Positions 49,843-58,781 of a stretch of DNA of 64,000 nucleotides are shown here, piece after piece. The DNA lies in the NCBI RefSeq assembly GCF_026236535.1, contig NZ_JAHTMW010000003.1:186001-250000 (forward strand), in the 5' to 3' direction. This stretch comes from Streptomyces sp. SKN60 (GTDB lineage: Bacteria; Actinomycetota; Actinomycetes; Streptomycetales; Streptomycetaceae). Position numbers and translations under genes: made by a program. The notes under the pieces are model-generated. The model saw only the letters and a list, made by a program, of their open reading frames with translations. It ran no database searches and was not told the DNA's origin. The number at the start of each line of letters is the position of its first letter. The first letter of the stretch is position 1.

Positions 49843-52800
49843 TTGGAAGCGCTGGGCGCGGCAGATCCGCGGCAGGTGGGGCGGTACCGGATCCTCGCGC
49901 GGCTCGGCGCGGGCGGCATGGGCCGCGTGTACCTGGGCCGTTCGACCAGCGGCCGGATGGTCGCGGTGAAGGTGGTGCGCGCCGAACTCGCCGAGGACCC
50001 CGACTTCCTGCGCCGGTTCGCCCGGGAGGTCGAGGCGGCCCGCCGGGTGACCGGCTTCTTCACCGCGGCCGTCGTCGACGCCGACCCCGAGGGCTCGCCC
50101 GCCTGGCTCGCCACCGCCTACGTTCCGGGCCTGCCGCTCGACGCGGCGATCCAGGCCCACGGGGCCTGGCCCCGGCGCTCGCTGCACTATCTGGGCGCCG
50201 GGCTCGTCGAGGCCCTGGAGGCCATCCACGGCACGGGGCTGATCCACCGCGACCTCAAGCCGTCGAACGTGTTGCTCGCCACCGACGGCCCGCGCGTCAT
50301 CGACTTCGGCATCTCCCTGGCCACCGAGTCCAGCGTCCTCACCCAGACCGGCATGGTCATCGGCACCCCCGGCTTCATGTCGCCCGAGCAGGTGACCGGT
50401 CATCGGATCGGCCCGGCGAGCGATGTGTTCTCGCTCGGCGCGGTCCTCGCCTTCGCCGGCACGGGCACCGCGCCGTTCGGCGTCGGCCCGGCGCACTCGG
50501 TCAACTTCCGTGCGGTGTACGAGACTCCGGACCTGCGGGGCCTGCCCGACGGCACGGACTTCGTGGCCCGCTGCCTGGAGAAGGACCCGGCACGGCGCCC
50601 CACCGTGCCCGAACTCCTCGCGGAGTTCGCCCGGTTGCTCGGCGAGACCGGCACCCACACCTACGGCGGCGGGCTGCCGCAGGAGACGGACTGGCTGCCC
50701 GGCGCGGTGGCCGCGGCGCTCACCCGCCCGGCGGGGGCGGAGGCAGCGAAGACGCCGCCGCCCGCGACGCCCGACCCCCGGGACGCCCTGGCCAAGCGGC
50801 CCGCGCCGGCGCCCGCACAGCCCGCACCCGCACCCGCACCCGCACCCGCACAGCCCGTACCGGCGCAGCCCGTACCCGGGACTCCGGCTCCGGAAGCGCC
50901 CGTACCGACGACGCCCGTGGTGGAGACTCCCCCGCCGGCGCCGCCGCTGCCGCGGACCGTGCCGCCGATGCCGTCGCAGGCCCCGGGCCTGGTGTCCACC
51001 ACGTGGCCCGGGCCGGCCGGCCCGGCGGCCCCGACCGCTCCGGGCCGCCCCGCGCGCAACCGGCAGCGGATCGTGGCGATCGCCGTCGCGGCGGCGCTGG
51101 TGGCGGGCGGCGGCGTCACCACCGCCATCCTGCTGGACCAGGGCAAGGAGAAGGACGACAAGTCCGCCTCCAAGAACGACGATTCGAAGAACGACGTCAC
51201 CCCTTCCGGCGCCACCGGGTTCGACGCGGCCGTCACGAACGTGGTCAACCCGTCCACCGCGAAGGGCGGCACGCTGCGGCTGCGCACCGCCTACGACGCC
51301 GACTCCTGGGACCCGGGCCGCGCGTACTACGGCTGGGTCTGGAACGTCCAGCGCCTCTACGCCCGCACGCTGCTCGCGTACGACGCCAAGCCGGGCCGGG
51401 CCGGCACCTCGCTCGTACCGGATCTGGCCGAGGCGCAGCCGGAGGTGTCGCCGGACGGGAAGACGTACACCGTGCGGCTGCGGTCCGGCGTCACCTTCGA
51501 GGACGGCACGCCGATCGCGAGCAAGGACGTCAAGTACGCGATCGAGCGGGTCTTCGACCAGTCGGTCGTCAGCGGCGGCCCCACCTACTTCGTCGAGGCG
51601 CTCGACCCGCAGGGGAAGTACCCCGGCCCGGCGAAGGACACGACGCCCGAGAAGAACGGCCTGTCGGCGATCGAGACGCCCGACGACCGCACCCTGGTGT
51701 TCCGCCTGGCGAAGCCGGACTCGATGTTCCCCCACCTGCTGGCCATGGGCGCGACCGCGCCGGTGCCGCGCGACCGGGACACGGGCGCGCGCTACGGGCA
51801 GCGGCCGGTGGCCTCGGGGCCGTACAAGTTCGCCTCGTACACCCCGGAGCAGTCGCTCGTCCTGGTGCGCAACACCAACTGGAAGCAGTCCACCGACCCG
51901 CTGCGCCGGGCGCTGCCGGACCGGATCGAGCTGACGGTCACCAAGGATCCCGAGGCGCTGACCGCGCAGCTCCTCAACGGCTCGGCCGACCTGGACGCGC
52001 AGCAGGGCGGTCTGGCGCAGGCCGCCCGTGCGCGGGTGCTCGGCGACGCGAAGCTGAAGGCCTCGGCGGACGCGCCGGCCACGGGCTATGTGCCGATGGT
52101 GGCGCTGGTGTCGAAGACGGCGCCGTTCGACAACGTGCACTGCCGCAAGGCCGTGTTCTACGCGGCCGACCCCCGGGCCCTGCAGACCGCGCGCGGCGGC
52201 CCGACGGCCGGCGCCCCGCTCGGCAGTCTGCTGCCCCCGACGGTCCCCGGGTCGGACGCCTACGACCCCTACGGCCTGACGGCCGGCAAGGCGCAGCCCG
52301 AGAAGGCCCGCGAGGAGCTGCGCGCCTGCGGCCGCCCGCAGGGCTTCGCCGCCAAGCTCGCGGTGCGCGACAGCCATTCCCAGAACGTCGCCACCGCCGA
52401 GGTGCTGAAGAACAGCCTCAAGGCGGTCGGCATCACGCTCGAGATCGAGAAGCTGGACCTCTCGAAGTTCTACTCCAGCGTGGGCTCCCCGAGCACGGTC
52501 AAGAACCAGGGCTACGGCCTGATCGTCACCGGCTGGGTCGGCGACCACCCGCAGGGCGCGAGCTTCCTCCGGCCCCTGGCCGACGGCCGGTCGATCACCG
52601 CCTCGGGCAACACCGACTACGCCCAGGTGAACGACCCGGCGATCAACACCCTCTTCGACCGGGCCGCCGCGGAGACCGACCCCACGAAGGCCGCCGAGCT
52701 CCACCGCGACATCAACCACAAGGTCACCGACGGCGCCTACTACCTGCCGGTCGTCGCCACCAAGGCCCTGAATTACCGCAACCCGCGCCTGACGAACGTC

Positions 52801-52863
52801 TACGTCAACCAGGCGTACGGGATGGTCGACATCCAGGCCCTTGGAGTGGGCGGGGGCGCGTAG
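49843..52863 (+). CDS. Membrane Ser/Thr kinase fused to ABC-type peptide-binding domain
   Basis: A 1006-residue protein. The kinase domain (1-275) has GAGGMGRVYLG, the ATP-binding Lys43 (VAVKVV), the catalytic HRDLKPSN (Asp137) and DFG-type Asp154. A Pro/Ala-rich linker (about 300-405) with a 6-bp tandem repeat leads to one membrane segment (about 409-430). The outer about 550 residues are a family 5 solute-binding domain for oligopeptides (KGGTLRLRTAYDADSWDPGR, GVTFEDGTPIASKDVKYAIE, FNRLAKPDSMFP-like positions). TTG at 49843 starts it. Layout implies that ligand outside signals to the kinase inside. Confidence 0.88.
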   Translation: MEALGAADPRQVGRYRILARLGAGGMGRVYLGRSTSGRMVAVKVVRAELAEDPDFLRRFAREVEAARRVTGFFTAAVVDADPEGSPAWLATAYVPGLPLDAAIQAHGAWPRRSLHYLGAGLVEALEAIHGTGLIHRDLKPSNVLLATDGPRVIDFGISLATESSVLTQTGMVIGTPGFMSPEQVTGHRIGPASDVFSLGAVLAFAGTGTAPFGVGPAHSVNFRAVYETPDLRGLPDGTDFVARCLEKDPARRPTVPELLAEFARLLGETGTHTYGGGLPQETDWLPGAVAAALTRPAGAEAAKTPPPATPDPRDALAKRPAPAPAQPAPAPAPAPAQPVPAQPVPGTPAPEAPVPTTPVVETPPPAPPLPRTVPPMPSQAPGLVSTTWPGPAGPAAPTAPGRPARNRQRIVAIAVAAALVAGGGVTTAILLDQGKEKDDKSASKNDDSKNDVTPSGATGFDAAVTNVVNPSTAKGGTLRLRTAYDADSWDPGRAYYGWVWNVQRLYARTLLAYDAKPGRAGTSLVPDLAEAQPEVSPDGKTYTVRLRSGVTFEDGTPIASKDVKYAIERVFDQSVVSGGPTYFVEALDPQGKYPGPAKDTTPEKNGLSAIETPDDRTLVFRLAKPDSMFPHLLAMGATAPVPRDRDTGARYGQRPVASGPYKFASYTPEQSLVLVRNTNWKQSTDPLRRALPDRIELTVTKDPEALTAQLLNGSADLDAQQGGLAQAARARVLGDAKLKASADAPATGYVPMVALVSKTAPFDNVHCRKAVFYAADPRALQTARGGPTAGAPLGSLLPPTVPGSDAYDPYGLTAGKAQPEKAREELRACGRPQGFAAKLAVRDSHSQNVATAEVLKNSLKAVGITLEIEKLDLSKFYSSVGSPSTVKNQGYGLIVTGWVGDHPQGASFLRPLADGRSITASGNTDYAQVNDPAINTLFDRAAAETDPTKAAELHRDINHKVTDGAYYLPVVATKALNYRNPRLTNVYVNQAYGMVDIQALGVGGGA
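50821..50850 (+). repeat. 6-bp tandem repeat CCCGCA, five copies
   Basis: Five perfect copies encode the Pro-Ala spacer between kinase and membrane segment. Copy-number change alters spacer length without frameshift. Confidence 0.95.
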
Positions 52864-52933
52864 GGACTTCGGCCGGCGGTTTCGGGACTTTGGGCCGGTC
52901 GACCGTCCCCCGGCCGTCAGGTCTAGTTAAAAC

Positions 52934-54085
52934 GTGAACCTTTCGCTGGAGCGCCACCGCCTCACGACCGTGACCGCTGCCTGCTCGCGCCACGGCCGCG
53001 CGCTGGTCCTCCTCCTCCCCGGCCTCCTGATGGCCCTCGTCCTCGCGGGCTACGGGGCCGGCCACCTCAACAGCGGGCAGTGCCTCGCGTGGCTGCTCCT
53101 CGTCCCCGGCCTCGCGGCGCTGCTGTGCGGCCTGCGCGTCACCGCGTTCTACGCGGCGCTCACCCTGGCGGTGTACGTCACCCTCCGCAGCACCGCCCCG
53201 GGACTCAGCCTGATCCTGGTCAGCAGTCTGGGCGCGCTCGTCGTGTGCCGTGCCCGGCTGCGCGCCGGACGCCGGGCCGCCCGCGTCCGCGAGGTCGCCG
53301 ACACCACCTGGCGTACGGTGCTCCGCCCGCTGCCGTCGCGGTGGGGCGACCTGGAGCACGCCGCCACGTACACGGCGGCGGACGTCGCCGCCCGGGTCGG
53401 CGGGGACTTCTACGACATCCAGCCCTCGCCGCACGGCACCCAGCTCGTCCTCGGCGACGTGCAGGGCAAGGGGCTCGACGCGGTCGCCTGCGCGGCGGCC
53501 CTGGTCGGCAGCTTCCGTGAGGCCGCCGCCCACGAGGGCGACCTCGCCGACGTCGCCCTGCGCATGGACGCGCGGCTCCGCCGCCACCAGGAGTACGTGC
53601 GGGCCCTCGGCAGCGACGAGACGGAACGCTTCGCCACCGCCGCGCTCCTCCACTTCCCGCCCGCCGGTCCTGACACCACCGGCACCGCCGTCGACCTGGT
53701 CAACTGCGGCCACCTCACGCCGCTCGCCGTGAGCACCGCCGGGGTCCGCCCGCTGGCCGGCGAGTCCACGCTGCCCCTCGGCATGCTGTCCCTGACCGAC
53801 GAGCACCCCTCCGCCACGACGGTCACCCTCGCCCCCGGCGAGACCCTGCTGCTGTTCTCCGACGGCGTGACCGAGGCCCGCGACGCCGACGGCGAGTTCT
53901 ACCCGCTCTACGACGACCTCGCCCGCTCGCTGCGCACCGACCCCACCCTCACCGACCCGGGCGTCCTCGTCACCCGCATCCGCGCGGCGGCCACGGCGCA
54001 CGCGGCGACGGGCCTGACGGACGACACCACCGTCCTGGCGGTCCGCCGCGCGGCCGAATGTCGTCAGAGCAGCGTCCGCCAGTAG
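52934..54085 (+). CDS. SpoIIE-type PP2C phosphatase, membrane anchored
   Basis: A 383-residue protein. The first 110 residues contain several hydrophobic segments (VLLLPGLLMALVLAGYG and others). The rest is a PP2C/SpoIIE domain with GGDFYDIQ (metal Asp), GDVQGKGLDA, LLLFSDGVTEARD and LTDDTTVLAV, which dephosphorylates anti-sigma antagonists of the STAS type. GTG at 52934 has no ribosome site and follows TAGTTAAAAC, so it may be leaderless. It ends in a 22-base convergent overlap with the VKOR gene. STAS and HATPase genes lie 4.7 kb downstream; a partner link is only suggestive. Confidence 0.9.
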   Translation: MNLSLERHRLTTVTAACSRHGRALVLLLPGLLMALVLAGYGAGHLNSGQCLAWLLLVPGLAALLCGLRVTAFYAALTLAVYVTLRSTAPGLSLILVSSLGALVVCRARLRAGRRAARVREVADTTWRTVLRPLPSRWGDLEHAATYTAADVAARVGGDFYDIQPSPHGTQLVLGDVQGKGLDAVACAAALVGSFREAAAHEGDLADVALRMDARLRRHQEYVRALGSDETERFATAALLHFPPAGPDTTGTAVDLVNCGHLTPLAVSTAGVRPLAGESTLPLGMLSLTDEHPSATTVTLAPGETLLLFSDGVTEARDADGEFYPLYDDLARSLRTDPTLTDPGVLVTRIRAAATAHAATGLTDDTTVLAVRRAAECRQSSVRQ

Positions 54086-54738
54086 TCCCACCAGCGGGTG
54101 GCGATCAGCAGGACGACGACCAGGTACCAGGTGACCGGCACCACCCAGTGGAACTCCAGTGCCCCCGCGACGAGTCCGCGCGGCGCGCGGAGGATGCCGT
54201 GGCGCAGGTTGTGGACGGTGGTGTACCAGAACATCGCGATGGTGGCGGCCCAGGCGAGGCAGCACCAGAGGCACAGGGCGCCGATCTCGTACAGCGCCTG
54301 GCTCATCAGCCACATGCAGAAGACCGCGCCGAGCGCCGTGCCCAGATGCAGACCGAGCCAGAACCAGCGGCGGAAGGCGGCGCCGGCGAGCAGCGCGACG
54401 CCGATGGCGACGACGACGGGGTACGCGGCGAGGCCGAGCAGGGGGTTCGGGAAGCCGAGGACGGAGGCCTGGTCGCTCGCCATCACGTTGGTGCAGGAGA
54501 CGACCGGGCTGAGGTTGCAGGACGGGCTGAAGCCGGGGTTCGCGAGGAGTTCGAACTTGTCGACGGTGATGACGAAGGAGGCGAGCGTGCCCAGGGCGCC
54601 GGTCACGATCAGCAGCCAGGCCGACGCCCGCGAGGCGCCGAGGGGGGCCGGCTCGCGGGTGGCGGCCCGCGTGCCGCCCGCCCGACCGTGGGACGGGCGG
54701 TGCCGGGTGGGTGTGGGGGTGTCGGCCATCGGGTTCAT
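54064..54738 (-). CDS. VKOR-family thiol oxidoreductase
   Basis: A 224-residue membrane protein with four to five helices. Conserved loop cysteines are Cys74 and Cys82 (PSCNLSPVVSCTNV) and the active CxxC is Cys156-Cys159 (LCLWCCL). These enzymes reoxidise a DsbA-like partner using quinone, giving disulfides in exported proteins. ATG at 54738 was chosen over 54729 on the basis of a distant GAGG. The 3' end overlaps the PP2C gene by 22 bases (convergent). A DosR-like palindrome lies 98 bases upstream of the start. Confidence 0.88.
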   Translation of the reverse strand: MNPMADTPTPTRHRPSHGRAGGTRAATREPAPLGASRASAWLLIVTGALGTLASFVITVDKFELLANPGFSPSCNLSPVVSCTNVMASDQASVLGFPNPLLGLAAYPVVVAIGVALLAGAAFRRWFWLGLHLGTALGAVFCMWLMSQALYEIGALCLWCCLAWAATIAMFWYTTVHNLRHGILRAPRGLVAGALEFHWVVPVTWYLVVVLLIATRWWDYWRTLL

Positions 54739-54803
54739 CGGACTGCGTACCGCCTCACTGGCGTCGGGAAGGGCCACCGTCGGGAACGGGCCATGGATGC
54801 GCC

Positions 54804-54849
54804 GCAGTGAAGCCGAGCCGCTCCCCCGCCCCCAAGGGCCGAACGGCCC
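54804..54849 (-). promoter_or_regulatory. DosR/DevR-like operator plus shared promoter element, copy 1
   Basis: GGGCCGAACGGCCC at 54836-54849 is a palindrome of the type used by dormancy regulators of the DevR/OsdR family (known from the family; not tested here). On the minus strand it lies 22 bases upstream of GCTTCACTGC (54813-54804), which probably marks the promoter of the VKOR gene. A second, equally arranged pair lies at 55461-55507. Confidence 0.65.
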
Positions 54850-54911
54850 GCCCACAGGTGTTCGACGGCTCCGGCGGCCGGCGCCCCGGCGACGCGACCG
54901 CGCGGACGCCG

Positions 54912-55415
54912 CTACCGCGTCGGGGCCGTCGACTCGCGCCGGGCGTGGTCCGGCCAGACGACGTCCACGGGGATGCCCCGGGCGAGGGCGTAGGCGACCA
55001 GGTGGGCCGTGGCGTCCCGGCCGTTGGACGGCGAGCCGTCCCAAACGGCGAGCAGGTGCCGGCAGCCCTTGACCAGGTGTTCGTCGGCGCAGACGCAGGC
55101 GTCGCGGTCGGCGGGGTCGTAGGCGAGCAGCCGTACCTCGTCGGCGAGCGCGAGCAGGTCCCCGGCGGGCAGCCGGTCGGCCGGCGGCAGCGTCTCGGGG
55201 GCCGGGCCCGTACCGGACTCCGGGGCGGGGAAGGTGACGACCAGGCGGCGGCCGGCGGCCTTCGCCGCGCGGGCGAACAGGGCAGGGACGCCCCGGCCGG
55301 CCCGTACGAGGCCGGCCTCCCCGGCGGGCAGCCGGCTCAGCCGTGCGCTCAGCTCCGCCTCCACCGCGGTCCTCGCCTCCCGGCTCAGATCGATGTGTCC
55401 CACCGCGACGATCAC
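54912..55415 (-). CDS. Conserved Rossmann-like protein, possible SLOG-type
   Basis: A 167-residue protein. It begins VIVAVGHIDLSREARTAVEA and ends with CRHLLAVWDGSPSNGRDATA then GIPVDVVWPDHA, a pattern of alternating strands and helices like nucleotide-binding SLOG/TIR-related folds. Such an assignment is tentative. Residues YDPADRDACVCADEHLVKG contain two close cysteines. GTG at 55415 has AGGGGTGAG nearby. It carries a DosR-like operator (55461-55507) upstream. Not a universal stress protein, though those are common in the same regulon type. Confidence 0.62.
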   Translation of the reverse strand: MIVAVGHIDLSREARTAVEAELSARLSRLPAGEAGLVRAGRGVPALFARAAKAAGRRLVVTFPAPESGTGPAPETLPPADRLPAGDLLALADEVRLLAYDPADRDACVCADEHLVKGCRHLLAVWDGSPSNGRDATAHLVAYALARGIPVDVVWPDHARRESTAPTR

Positions 55416-55460
55416 CGTTCGCTCACCCCTCGCGCCTCCTGCGTGACATCCTCGTCTCCC

Positions 55461-55507
55461 GCAGTGAAGCGAGCTGCCGCGGGCGGCGGCAAGGGGCCGA
55501 ACGGCCC
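55461..55507 (-). promoter_or_regulatory. DosR/DevR-like operator plus shared promoter element, copy 2
   Basis: The same 14-bp palindrome as copy 1 lies at 55494-55507. The element GCTTCACTGC (minus strand, 55470-55461) follows 23 bases downstream, so the geometry is the same. It is 46 bases before the GTG of the minus-strand gene and could also act on the plus-strand PNPOx gene starting at 55612. Confidence 0.65.
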
Positions 55508-55611
55508 TTCCGCCCCGCACCCGCCCGGTCGTCTACTGAAATGAGCCACCCGCGGAGCACCCCCACCCCGCCCCTCCCGACCGCCCGCCCCGCCGACTCA
55601 GGACGCCACCC

Positions 55612-56070
55612 ATGAACGACGCTCCGACCCGCTCCTCCGCCCCGGCCGCCACCGGTCCGCGCCGCTCGGTCGAGCTCGACGCCGACGAGGCCCTGCGCCT
55701 GCTGGCCGGCGTTCCGCTGGGCCGGATCGTGTTCACGCGGCAGGCGCTGCCCGCGATCCGCCCGGTCAACCACATCGTCGACGACGGGCAGATCGTCATC
55801 CGCACCCACGAGAGCGGCGCGCTCGTCCTCAGCACGCGGGAGGCCGGGTCGCGCGGAGTCGTCGTGGCCTACGAGGCGGACGACATCGACATGACGACCC
55901 GGCTCGGCTGGAGCACCGTGGTGACGGGCTACTGCCATCCGGTGACCGACCCCGACGACCTGGCCCGCTACGAGCGTCTGCTCACGCCCTGGTCGGACCA
56001 GACCATGGACCAGGTGGTCCGTATCCGGCCCGACCTGGTCACCGGCATCCGCCTCGTCGAGGCCGGCTGA
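55612..56070 (+). CDS. Pyridoxamine 5'-phosphate oxidase-like flavin protein
   Basis: A 152-residue split-barrel protein of the PNPOx-like superfamily (LLAGVPLGRIVFTRQALPAI, RPVNHIVDDGQIVIRTHE, SRGVVVAYEADDID). Members bind FMN, F420 or heme; the cofactor is not readable here. ATG at 55612 lies 105 bases after the DosR-like palindrome, and such genes are common in DosR-type regulons. A paralogue of about 137 residues is encoded at 58368-58781. Confidence 0.84.
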   Translation: MNDAPTRSSAPAATGPRRSVELDADEALRLLAGVPLGRIVFTRQALPAIRPVNHIVDDGQIVIRTHESGALVLSTREAGSRGVVVAYEADDIDMTTRLGWSTVVTGYCHPVTDPDDLARYERLLTPWSDQTMDQVVRIRPDLVTGIRLVEAG

Positions 56071-56154
56071 ACCCACCGGCTCCCCCCGCCGGCGCCGCCC
56101 GCCGGCCACGCCCGAACCCCCCTGCCACACCGGCCTGTGCTGCACCTCTCCCCA

Positions 56155-56191
56155 ATGCATGAATTGCATAATTCGGCAATTCGATACATGA
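56155..56191. promoter_or_regulatory. AT-rich operator for ArsR-SulP operon
   Basis: An AT-rich island in GC-rich DNA, 90-127 bases before the ArsR start. It holds ATGCA-N5-TGCAT (56155-56169) and AATTGC-N8-GCAATT, partly overlapping. ArsR-family repressors typically use such AT-rich inverted repeats, so autoregulation is likely. Confidence 0.7.
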
Positions 56192-56281
56192 TGGTTTCGC
56201 TGTGCCCGCAGGTAGCCGCGGGCACAGCACCGAGCCAGGACCCCGCCGCCGCCGCGCGGGGCGTGAGGAGAGGCCGCGATC

Positions 56282-56623
56282 GTGCCGGTTCCGCTGTATC
56301 AGGCCAAGGCCGAGTTCTTCCGGATGCTGGGCCACCCGGTCCGCATCCGCGTCCTCGAGCTGCTGCAGAACGGACCCATGGCGGTACGCGACCTGCTCGC
56401 CGAGATCGAGGTCGAACCCCCGGCGCTCTCCCAGCAGCTCGCGGTCCTTCGCCGGTCCGGGATCGTGACCTCCACCCGCGAGGGCTCCACCGTGGTCTAC
56501 ACGCTCGCCGGCGGCGACGTCGCCGACCTCATGCAGGCCGCCCGGCGGATCCTCACCGAGATGCTGGCGGGGCAGAACGAGCTCCTGGCGGAGCTGCGGG
56601 AAGCCGAGGTCGCCGCGCGATGA
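56282..56623 (+). CDS. ArsR-family transcriptional regulator
   Basis: A 113-residue winged-helix repressor. The helix-turn-helix is in HPVRIRVLELLQNGPMAV and PPALSQQLAVLRRSG, and the wing in GIVTSTREGSTVVYTLAG. No Cys cluster for arsenic-type metal sensing is present, so it likely senses something else (redox, ligand or no metal). GTG has GGAGAGGCCGCGAT before it. It overlaps the SulP gene by 4 bases and is first of a five-gene operon. A matching AT-rich palindrome lies upstream. Confidence 0.9.
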   Translation: MPVPLYQAKAEFFRMLGHPVRIRVLELLQNGPMAVRDLLAEIEVEPPALSQQLAVLRRSGIVTSTREGSTVVYTLAGGDVADLMQAARRILTEMLAGQNELLAELREAEVAAR

Positions 56624-58371
56624 GCACCGCCCTCGCCCCGGCCCTGCGCCGGATCCGTTCCCTCCTGCCCGCCCGCGCCGACTACGCCGCCATGCGCCGC
56701 GACCCCCGTCGCGATCTGCTCGCCGGGCTCACCGTCGCCATCGTCGCGCTGCCGCTGGCGCTCGGCTTCGGCGTCTCCTCCGGCCTCGGCGCCGAGGCCG
56801 GTCTGGCCACCGCCGTGGTCGCCGGTGCGCTCGCCGCGCTGTTCGGCGGCTCGAACCTGCAGGTGTCCGGCCCGACCGGCGCCATGACCGTGGTCCTCGT
56901 ACCGATCGTGGCGGAGTACGGCCCCGGCGGCGTGCTGACCGTCGGTCTGATGGCCGGTGTGCTGCTGATCGGCCTCGCGGTGGCCCGGGCCGGCCGGTAC
57001 ATGCGCTACATCCCCGCCCCCGTCGTCGAGGGCTTCACCCTCGGCATCGCCCTGGTCATCGGCCTGCAGCAGATCCCGAACGCGCTCGGCGTCCCCAAGC
57101 CCGAGGGCGACCGGGTCCTGGTGGTGACCTGGCACGCGATCCAGGAGTTCGTGAAGACGCCGAACTGGACCGCCGTCGGCCTCGCGGCCGGCGTGGCGCT
57201 GATCATGCTGCTCGGTGCCCGCTGGCGCCCCACCATCCCCTTCTCGATCGTGGCGGTCGTCGCCGCGACCGTGGCGGCCCAGCTCTTCCACCTCGACGCC
57301 GCCGCCCCCATCGGCGACCTGCCGGCCGGACTGCCCGCGCCCTCCCTCGCCTTCCTCGACGTCTCGGCGCTCGGCTCGCTGCTCGCGCCCGCCGTCGCGG
57401 TCGCCGCGCTCGCCGCCCTGGAGTCGCTGCTCTCCGCGACCGTCGCCGACGGCATGACGGTCGGCCAGAAGCACGACCCGGACCGGGAGCTGTTCGGGCA
57501 GGGCCTGGCGAACCTGGCCGCCCCGCTGTTCGGCGGCGTCCCGGCCACGGCCGCCATCGCCCGTACCGCCGTCAACGTGCGCACCGGAGCCTCGTCGCGG
57601 CTCGCGGCCCTCACCCACGCCGCCGTCCTCGCCATGATCGTCTTCGCAGCGGCCCCGCTGGTGTCGCGGATCCCGCTCGCCGCGCTGGCCGGCGTCCTGA
57701 TCGCCACCGCGATCCGGATGATCGAGGTCGGCTCGCTGCGCGCCATGGCGAAGGCCACCCGCTCCGACGCCGTCGTGCTCGTCCTCACGGCCGTCGCGAC
57801 CCTCGCGCTCGACCTGGTGTACGCGGTGATCATCGGCTTCGTCGTCGCCGGCGCCCTCGCGCTGCGCGCCGTGGCCCGGCAGGCCCGGCTCGCCGAGGTC
57901 GACTTCACGGCCGACCTGCCCGGCGAGCACACCGCGGAGGAGCACGCCCTGCTCGCCGAGCACATCGTCGCCTACCGGATCGACGGCCCGCTGTTCTTCG
58001 CCGCCGCCCACCGCTTCCTGCTCGAACTCGCCGAGGTCGCCGACGTCCGCGTGGTCATCCTGCGGATGTCCCGGGTGACCACGATCGACGCCACCGGCGC
58101 ACTCGTCCTCAAGGACGCCGTGGAGAAGCTCAACCGGCGCGGCATCGTCGTCATGACCTCGGGGATACGGCCGGGGCAGCGCAAGGCCCTGGACTCGGTC
58201 GGCGCGCTCGACCTGCTGCGGCTCGACGGCCGCGAGTACGCCACGACCCCCGAGGCCATCGCGGGCGCCCGCGCCCATCTGCACGGCGCCGGCCTCCTCC
58301 CGGTGGTCCCCGGACAGCCCGGCCCCTCCGGGCAGGGCTCGGGACGGGTGCCCGAGGAGGCGGCCCGATGA
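56620..58371 (+). CDS. SulP-family anion permease with STAS domain
   Basis: A 583-residue transporter. An N-terminal membrane domain of about 12-14 helices (LTVAIVALPLALGFGVSSGL, QVSGPTGAMTVVL) precedes a cytoplasmic STAS domain (about 440-560; VILRMSRVTTIDATGALVLK). The substrate is an inorganic or organic anion, likely sulfate or bicarbonate; no residue settles which. ATG overlaps ArsR (ATGA). The STAS domain has a Ser/Thr at the phosphoacceptor-like spot, giving a possible contact with the HATPase downstream. Confidence 0.92.
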   Translation: MSTALAPALRRIRSLLPARADYAAMRRDPRRDLLAGLTVAIVALPLALGFGVSSGLGAEAGLATAVVAGALAALFGGSNLQVSGPTGAMTVVLVPIVAEYGPGGVLTVGLMAGVLLIGLAVARAGRYMRYIPAPVVEGFTLGIALVIGLQQIPNALGVPKPEGDRVLVVTWHAIQEFVKTPNWTAVGLAAGVALIMLLGARWRPTIPFSIVAVVAATVAAQLFHLDAAAPIGDLPAGLPAPSLAFLDVSALGSLLAPAVAVAALAALESLLSATVADGMTVGQKHDPDRELFGQGLANLAAPLFGGVPATAAIARTAVNVRTGASSRLAALTHAAVLAMIVFAAAPLVSRIPLAALAGVLIATAIRMIEVGSLRAMAKATRSDAVVLVLTAVATLALDLVYAVIIGFVVAGALALRAVARQARLAEVDFTADLPGEHTAEEHALLAEHIVAYRIDGPLFFAAAHRFLLELAEVADVRVVILRMSRVTTIDATGALVLKDAVEKLNRRGIVVMTSGIRPGQRKALDSVGALDLLRLDGREYATTPEAIAGARAHLHGAGLLPVVPGQPGPSGQGSGRVPEEAAR

Positions 58372-58781
58372 GCGTGCCGACCACCCGCCGGGTCGTCGAG
58401 ACCTCCGGGGCCGAGGCCCTCTGGCTGCTCGAAGGCGCCGCCCACGGACGTCTGGTCTTCGCCCAGCGCGAGCAGGCCGTCGTGCGTCCCGCCGTGCACG
58501 TCCTCGAATACGGCCGGCTCATCGTCCGCGCCCCGGTGCAGGCGGATCTGCTGCACGCCCGCCCGACGCTGACGTACCAGGTCGACGAGATCCGGATGCC
58601 GGCGGGCAGCGGCTGGAGCGTGACCGTCACCGGCCCCGCCGAACCGGTCGCCGAGGCGGTCGAGGCCGCGCACTACCGGCGGACCCTGCCCGGCTGGGCG
58701 TACGGGCCGCACGACACCCTGCTGCGGATCACCCCGCAGACCGTGACGGGATACCGCCTGGGCACGGTGGAGACGCGATGA
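58368..58781 (+). CDS. Small PNPOx-like protein
   Basis: A 137-residue split-barrel fragment related to the gene at 55612 (GAAHGRLVFAQREQAVVRPA, HVLEYGRLIVRAPV). It is truncated relative to typical PNPOx (few loop residues), so cofactor binding is uncertain. ATGA overlap on both sides couples it to SulP and the HATPase. Confidence 0.82.
   Translation: MSVPTTRRVVETSGAEALWLLEGAAHGRLVFAQREQAVVRPAVHVLEYGRLIVRAPVQADLLHARPTLTYQVDEIRMPAGSGWSVTVTGPAEPVAEAVEAAHYRRTLPGWAYGPHDTLLRITPQTVTGYRLGTVETR

Noticed and set aside
50821..50850. Tandem CCCGCA as a CRISPR-like array
   Set aside because: Units are adjacent and 6 bp long, with no spacers; it simply encodes a Pro-Ala linker.
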